A stretch of 8,305 bases of DNA from contig DXEZ01000205.1 of NCBI GenBank assembly GCA_019114715.1, forward strand, positions 1 to 8,305. The letters run 5' to 3'. This document shows positions 6,111-8,305 of this stretch, piece by piece. The position numbers and the translations under genes are program-made. Numbering within the stretch: position 1 is the stretch's first letter; each line of letters opens with the position of its first letter. The stretch is from Candidatus Sphingobacterium stercoripullorum (GTDB lineage Bacteria > Bacteroidota > Bacteroidia > Sphingobacteriales > Sphingobacteriaceae). The notes under the pieces were generated by a model. The model worked only from the letters and a program-made list of their open reading frames with translations, was not told the origin of the DNA and ran no database searches.

Positions 6111-6575
6111 CTATTTACCTCTCTCAAATTGAATAAGTTCAATGGGAGCTCCGTTGTGCTCTATCATTGCAACCAATATTCCGTCTGCCGGAGAGTTTAC
6201 AGGTGTAAGTACAGTCAGTTTCCTTTCCCTGATTTCCTTTTCTATATCCTGAACCTCAAATGCAATATGAGGTACTTTCTGTACGAGAGGATGCATCTGG
6301 CAATCTTCTTCAAAACGCATCCATTCTATTCCGAAAGGACTGGTCGGAAATCCTGATACATAAAATTTCAAATGAGGTATATATACTTCACCCTCTTTCT
6401 TTTCCGTAGTAGGTATTCCTGTATGATGATATACCCATCCCCACTTTATACACTCGGCAATTTCATGTTCTTTTCTCATGACATTTGGAGTTTCAGTTAT
6501 ATCCCCGGTTTGTTCCTCTCTTTTATGAATACCTGTCTTTTCTGATATGGTATTTGTCAATTCTGCTTTTGTCAT
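6111..6575 (-). CDS. VOC (glyoxalase/bleomycin-resistance-like) protein with an HU-like N-terminal remnant
   Basis: The 154-residue frame joins two unrelated parts. Residues 1-16, MTKAELTNTISEKTGI, match the first helix region of Bacteroidota HU/IHF-type DNA-binding proteins, and the match ends abruptly. From about residue 33 (a Met that could be the ancestral start) the protein is a single vicinal-oxygen-chelate domain. It shows WGWVYHHTGIPTT (45-57), FYVSGFPTSPFGIEWMRF (71-88), PHIAFEV (102-108) and GAPIELIQF (142-150); His50 or His51, His103 and Glu146 are candidate metal ligands. VOC members include glyoxalases, dioxygenases and drug-binding or drug-modifying proteins; the substrate is unknown. 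The next gene is cat, so a resistance role is possible but unproven. The HU piece lacks the DNA-binding arm and cannot act as HU. Confidence 0.8.
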   Translation of the reverse strand: MTKAELTNTISEKTGIHKREEQTGDITETPNVMRKEHEIAECIKWGWVYHHTGIPTTEKKEGEVYIPHLKFYVSGFPTSPFGIEWMRFEEDCQMHPLVQKVPHIAFEVQDIEKEIRERKLTVLTPVNSPADGILVAMIEHNGAPIELIQFERGK

Positions 6576-6601
6576 TCTATAAACGGTTTAAGTTCGTTGT
6601 G

Positions 6602-6609
6602 CAAATATA
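6602..6609 (-). promoter_or_regulatory. -7 box of the VOC-cat operon
   Basis: The minus strand reads TATATTTG, a full match to TAnnTTTG, 26 nt before the ATG at 6575. No good -33 TTTG is visible. Because it precedes an HU-like N-terminus, the promoter may have been captured from an HU gene. Confidence 0.55.
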
Positions 6610-6652
6610 AGTAAAATATTTGAGACACTTATGATAATCTGTTGATTATTCG

Positions 6653-8119
6653 TTATCTTTTCATCGAAAATCCTCTTTTCTGTTGATGATCGTAAAGCCC
6701 ATCCACCACATTGCCAACCTCTCGCTGAGCTTTTACCTGTTCACGGCTATCCAAGTTACCTTTCTGCTTGGCTGAGAAATACAGGAAATCCTCGGCAGCA
6801 CGATGCGATTGCTTGTCATTGCCAAAGAGATTGAGGGCACTCTTGATGTCCGATACTTGTTCCGTGTCAAGACGGAACTTGTAACAATCACGGGCAAAAC
6901 GGATGACACTGTGTACCGCCTTACGGAAGATGTCGCTCGTTTTGAGCAGCAGAAAACTAAGACAACCGATGATATGACTTTGCCATGCAATCTGGTTTTT
7001 AAGCCTTGTGGTTTCCTGTGTATGTTCCGTTTCCTTGCGGTTCAGTTCGGACCGGTGCTTGGCCTCCAGTTGCATCAGCTCACGACTATGGTCGTTCTGT
7101 ATGGTCTGGATTTTATCCTGTAACCGTTCGATGGTTTCCTCGTGCGTGGAAATTTCAGTGCGCAAATCCTCTATTTCATTTTTCAGGGCTTTCGATTTCC
7201 CGGTAGCCCAGCCGACAGCGGCGTTCAGAAGCTCGCTTCCTTTTTCCTTGTTCAGTCTGGAGCGTTTCTCGCTGATAGCCCTGTCAAGCTCTTCACTCTG
7301 CTGTTCCTTTTCATTTGCCTTTTCGATAAGGGCGTTGGTAATATTTTCCGTTTCCAGCATCTTTTTGTTCGCCATTTCCAGCTGATGTTCCCGGTATTGC
7401 CTCGTGGCATCAAGCCGCTTCATTTCCTCCTTCTGCTTCCCAATGATAAAGTCGTTACGTTCCTGATGTTCCTTGCCGGTAACAGCCTTTGACTGCCCAC
7501 GCTCCATCAGGAGAATGTCGGATGCCAAACTCTGCATTTCCGTCATGTCCTCGTCATTGAGCTTTCGGCTCTTTCCGGTTTCGTGGTTCATCCAGTCGAA
7601 AACGACATGAGCATGATAATTTGGCTTGAACCACTTTTCACCGACTTGGAAACTCTCCCTATCCCCGGCTTCGGGTTGTCCACTAAGCCAGTGTCCCTCG
7701 TCCTTGTGCAGGAAGATTTGGAGCGGTGTAATACCCCAGCGTCTCTGGCACTCCTCACCAAACTTTCGTACATCTGCCAGTGTTGTATCTGGTCTGATGA
7801 GCAATACTCCCTCACGGATTGGAGAACATCCAGCCACTTTTATAATCTTTCCATTCTTTCCCTTGCGCTCACGCTCCTTTTCCTGCATCGCTCGTCCGGT
7901 CTTTTCCTTGACCATCCGTTTGATGCTGTCATAGTGCGCCTGCAGGTCAGGACTGCCGAAGCCCGGGTTTATCCACTGCTCGTTATTGGAAGTCAGTTCG
8001 GGTACAATGTAGATTCTGGACTCGCCGATATTGCGCATGTACTCGGCAGTTCTCCGGTTATGAGCCCCGCTTGATGTCACTCTGCAGGGTTTGATATGTA
8101 TGCTTGATTTTGTTGCCAT
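6653..8119 (-). CDS. MobV-family relaxase (Bacteroides-type mobilization protein)
   Basis: A 488-residue relaxase of the Pre/Mob (MobV) family. Such enzymes nick oriT and lead the strand into a recipient cell, using the conjugation machinery of a co-resident element. Motif I is HNRR (20-23). Motif III is split: HKDE (138-141) is followed after an insertion by NYHAHVVFDW (167-176), giving His138, His169 and His171 as likely metal ligands; this arrangement is known to me from Bacteroides mobilization proteins. A long coiled coil follows (about 225-375), then a hydrophobic stretch (383-392) and a basic amphipathic tail. Length and motifs suggest an intact enzyme. It is GC-richer than its neighbours. 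Its start faces the repeat-rich region at 8160-8305, the usual place for oriT. The downstream VOC gene has its own promoter. Confidence 0.9.
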   Translation of the reverse strand: MATKSSIHIKPCRVTSSGAHNRRTAEYMRNIGESRIYIVPELTSNNEQWINPGFGSPDLQAHYDSIKRMVKEKTGRAMQEKERERKGKNGKIIKVAGCSPIREGVLLIRPDTTLADVRKFGEECQRRWGITPLQIFLHKDEGHWLSGQPEAGDRESFQVGEKWFKPNYHAHVVFDWMNHETGKSRKLNDEDMTEMQSLASDILLMERGQSKAVTGKEHQERNDFIIGKQKEEMKRLDATRQYREHQLEMANKKMLETENITNALIEKANEKEQQSEELDRAISEKRSRLNKEKGSELLNAAVGWATGKSKALKNEIEDLRTEISTHEETIERLQDKIQTIQNDHSRELMQLEAKHRSELNRKETEHTQETTRLKNQIAWQSHIIGCLSFLLLKTSDIFRKAVHSVIRFARDCYKFRLDTEQVSDIKSALNLFGNDKQSHRAAEDFLYFSAKQKGNLDSREQVKAQREVGNVVDGLYDHQQKRGFSMKR

Positions 8120-8180
8120 ATTCTTAAAATTTGATTTGGATTGTTGATGAAATCTTCTGTTGTCCGCTCATAACCGCACA

Positions 8181-8253
8181 GGGTTCTTAGGGGTGCAACC
8201 CATAAGCGGAGATTGCAAAGAGAGGGGCACTCTTTGCTCGGGGTTCTTAGGGG
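8181..8253. repeat. 13-bp direct repeat, two copies 60 bp apart
   Basis: GGGTTCTTAGGGG occurs at 8181-8193 and 8241-8253, start to start exactly 60 bp. It could be a pair of binding sites for the relaxase or an accessory mobilization protein. Confidence 0.8.
8215..8237. repeat. Perfect 8-bp inverted repeat in the candidate oriT
   Basis: GCAAAGAG (8215-8222) pairs with CTCTTTGC (8230-8237) around a 7-nt loop. It lies between the two direct-repeat copies and has no T tract that would make it a terminator. Confidence 0.8.
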
Positions 8254-8273
8254 AGAAACGCCCTGAGTGGGTC

Positions 8274-8292
8274 ATTAGGGCAAAGCCCTAAT
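8274..8292. repeat. Perfect 8-bp inverted repeat with AAA loop in the candidate oriT
   Basis: ATTAGGGC (8274-8281) and GCCCTAAT (8285-8292) flank AAA, giving a stable extrudable hairpin. Hairpins of this kind beside the nick site are typical recognition elements of relaxases; which strand would be nicked is not visible. Confidence 0.8.
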
Positions 8293-8305
8293 CCCCTCGG
8301 GAGAG

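Larger units (their letters stand above)
5370..8305. mobile_element. Part of a mobilizable antibiotic-resistance element (right end outside the window)
   Basis: This segment carries a MobV-type relaxase, a repeat-rich candidate oriT, a chloramphenicol acetyltransferase and a VOC protein, all leftward. Base composition shifts within it: the relaxase gene is distinctly GC-richer than both the chromosome and the resistance genes, which points to mosaic assembly. The left boundary is placed at the att-like core but is not proven. No integrase, replication gene or transposase is visible here, so it could be an integrated mobilizable element or part of a larger conjugative element. Confidence 0.6.
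8160..8305. other. Candidate origin of transfer (oriT) region
   Basis: This is the non-coding stretch just upstream of the relaxase start and is much denser in repeats than any other intergenic part of the window. It contains a 13-bp direct repeat, two perfect 8-bp hairpins and a nested weaker hairpin (TCCGCT 8163-8168 with AGCGGA 8205-8210; GGGTT 8181-8185 with AACCC 8197-8201). Relaxases of this family usually act on an oriT beside their own gene. The nick site cannot be located by reading, and the region may continue beyond the window. Confidence 0.5.

Noticed and set aside
7583..8074. 163-codon plus-strand frame and other long plus-strand frames within 6800-8074
   Set aside because: They are antisense to the well-supported relaxase gene and result from its GC-rich codons; no recognisable motifs.
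1..8305. CRISPR array, rRNA, riboswitch or insertion-sequence transposase
   Set aside because: No regularly spaced repeats, rRNA-like sequence, recognisable aptamer or transposase motif was found on either strand.

Overview
The window is a junction between a low-GC Bacteroidota chromosome and part of a mobilizable resistance element. Four things point to Bacteroidota: candidate promoter -7 boxes of the TAnnTTTG type, A-rich leaders without clear Shine-Dalgarno sites, the PepSY-like and DUF6695-like families, and a Bacteroides-type MobV relaxase. The genus cannot be fixed from this sequence.

Positions 1-4767 are chromosomal and hold two leftward operons. The first encodes a small secreted PepSY-like protein, an OmpR-class response regulator and a membrane sensor histidine kinase. 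The second encodes a cysteine-synthase/CBS-fold PLP enzyme, a DUF6695-type protein with papain-like (permuted NlpC/P60-type) residues, and the start of aspartate 1-decarboxylase (panD), which runs off the left edge. The genes within each operon are tightly coupled: there are ATGA overlaps, and panD starts 41 nt inside the DUF6695 gene. Both operons carry a 17-bp sequence (TTGGAAAGAWTTGGGAA on the plus strand, 16/17 identical) exactly 10 nt upstream of a candidate -7 box. I read it as the operator of the response regulator. The two-component system would then control itself and the PLP enzyme-DUF6695-PanD operon, a candidate undescribed regulon and pathway.

Positions 4768-5380 hold a long intergenic stretch, a rightward tRNA-Ser(GGA) with an A-C mismatch in its acceptor stem, a strong intrinsic terminator, and the first codons of a probable signal-peptide gene. 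That gene is cut off at a sequence one base away from the CTnDOT-family integration core.

Positions from about 5380 to 8305 are foreign DNA with all genes leftward. They comprise a MobV-family relaxase (noticeably higher GC), a VOC/glyoxalase-like protein whose N-terminus is a remnant of an HU-family DNA-binding protein, and a class A chloramphenicol acetyltransferase. Upstream of the relaxase, 8160-8305 is dense in direct and inverted repeats and is a candidate oriT. The integrase and the other end of the element lie outside the window.
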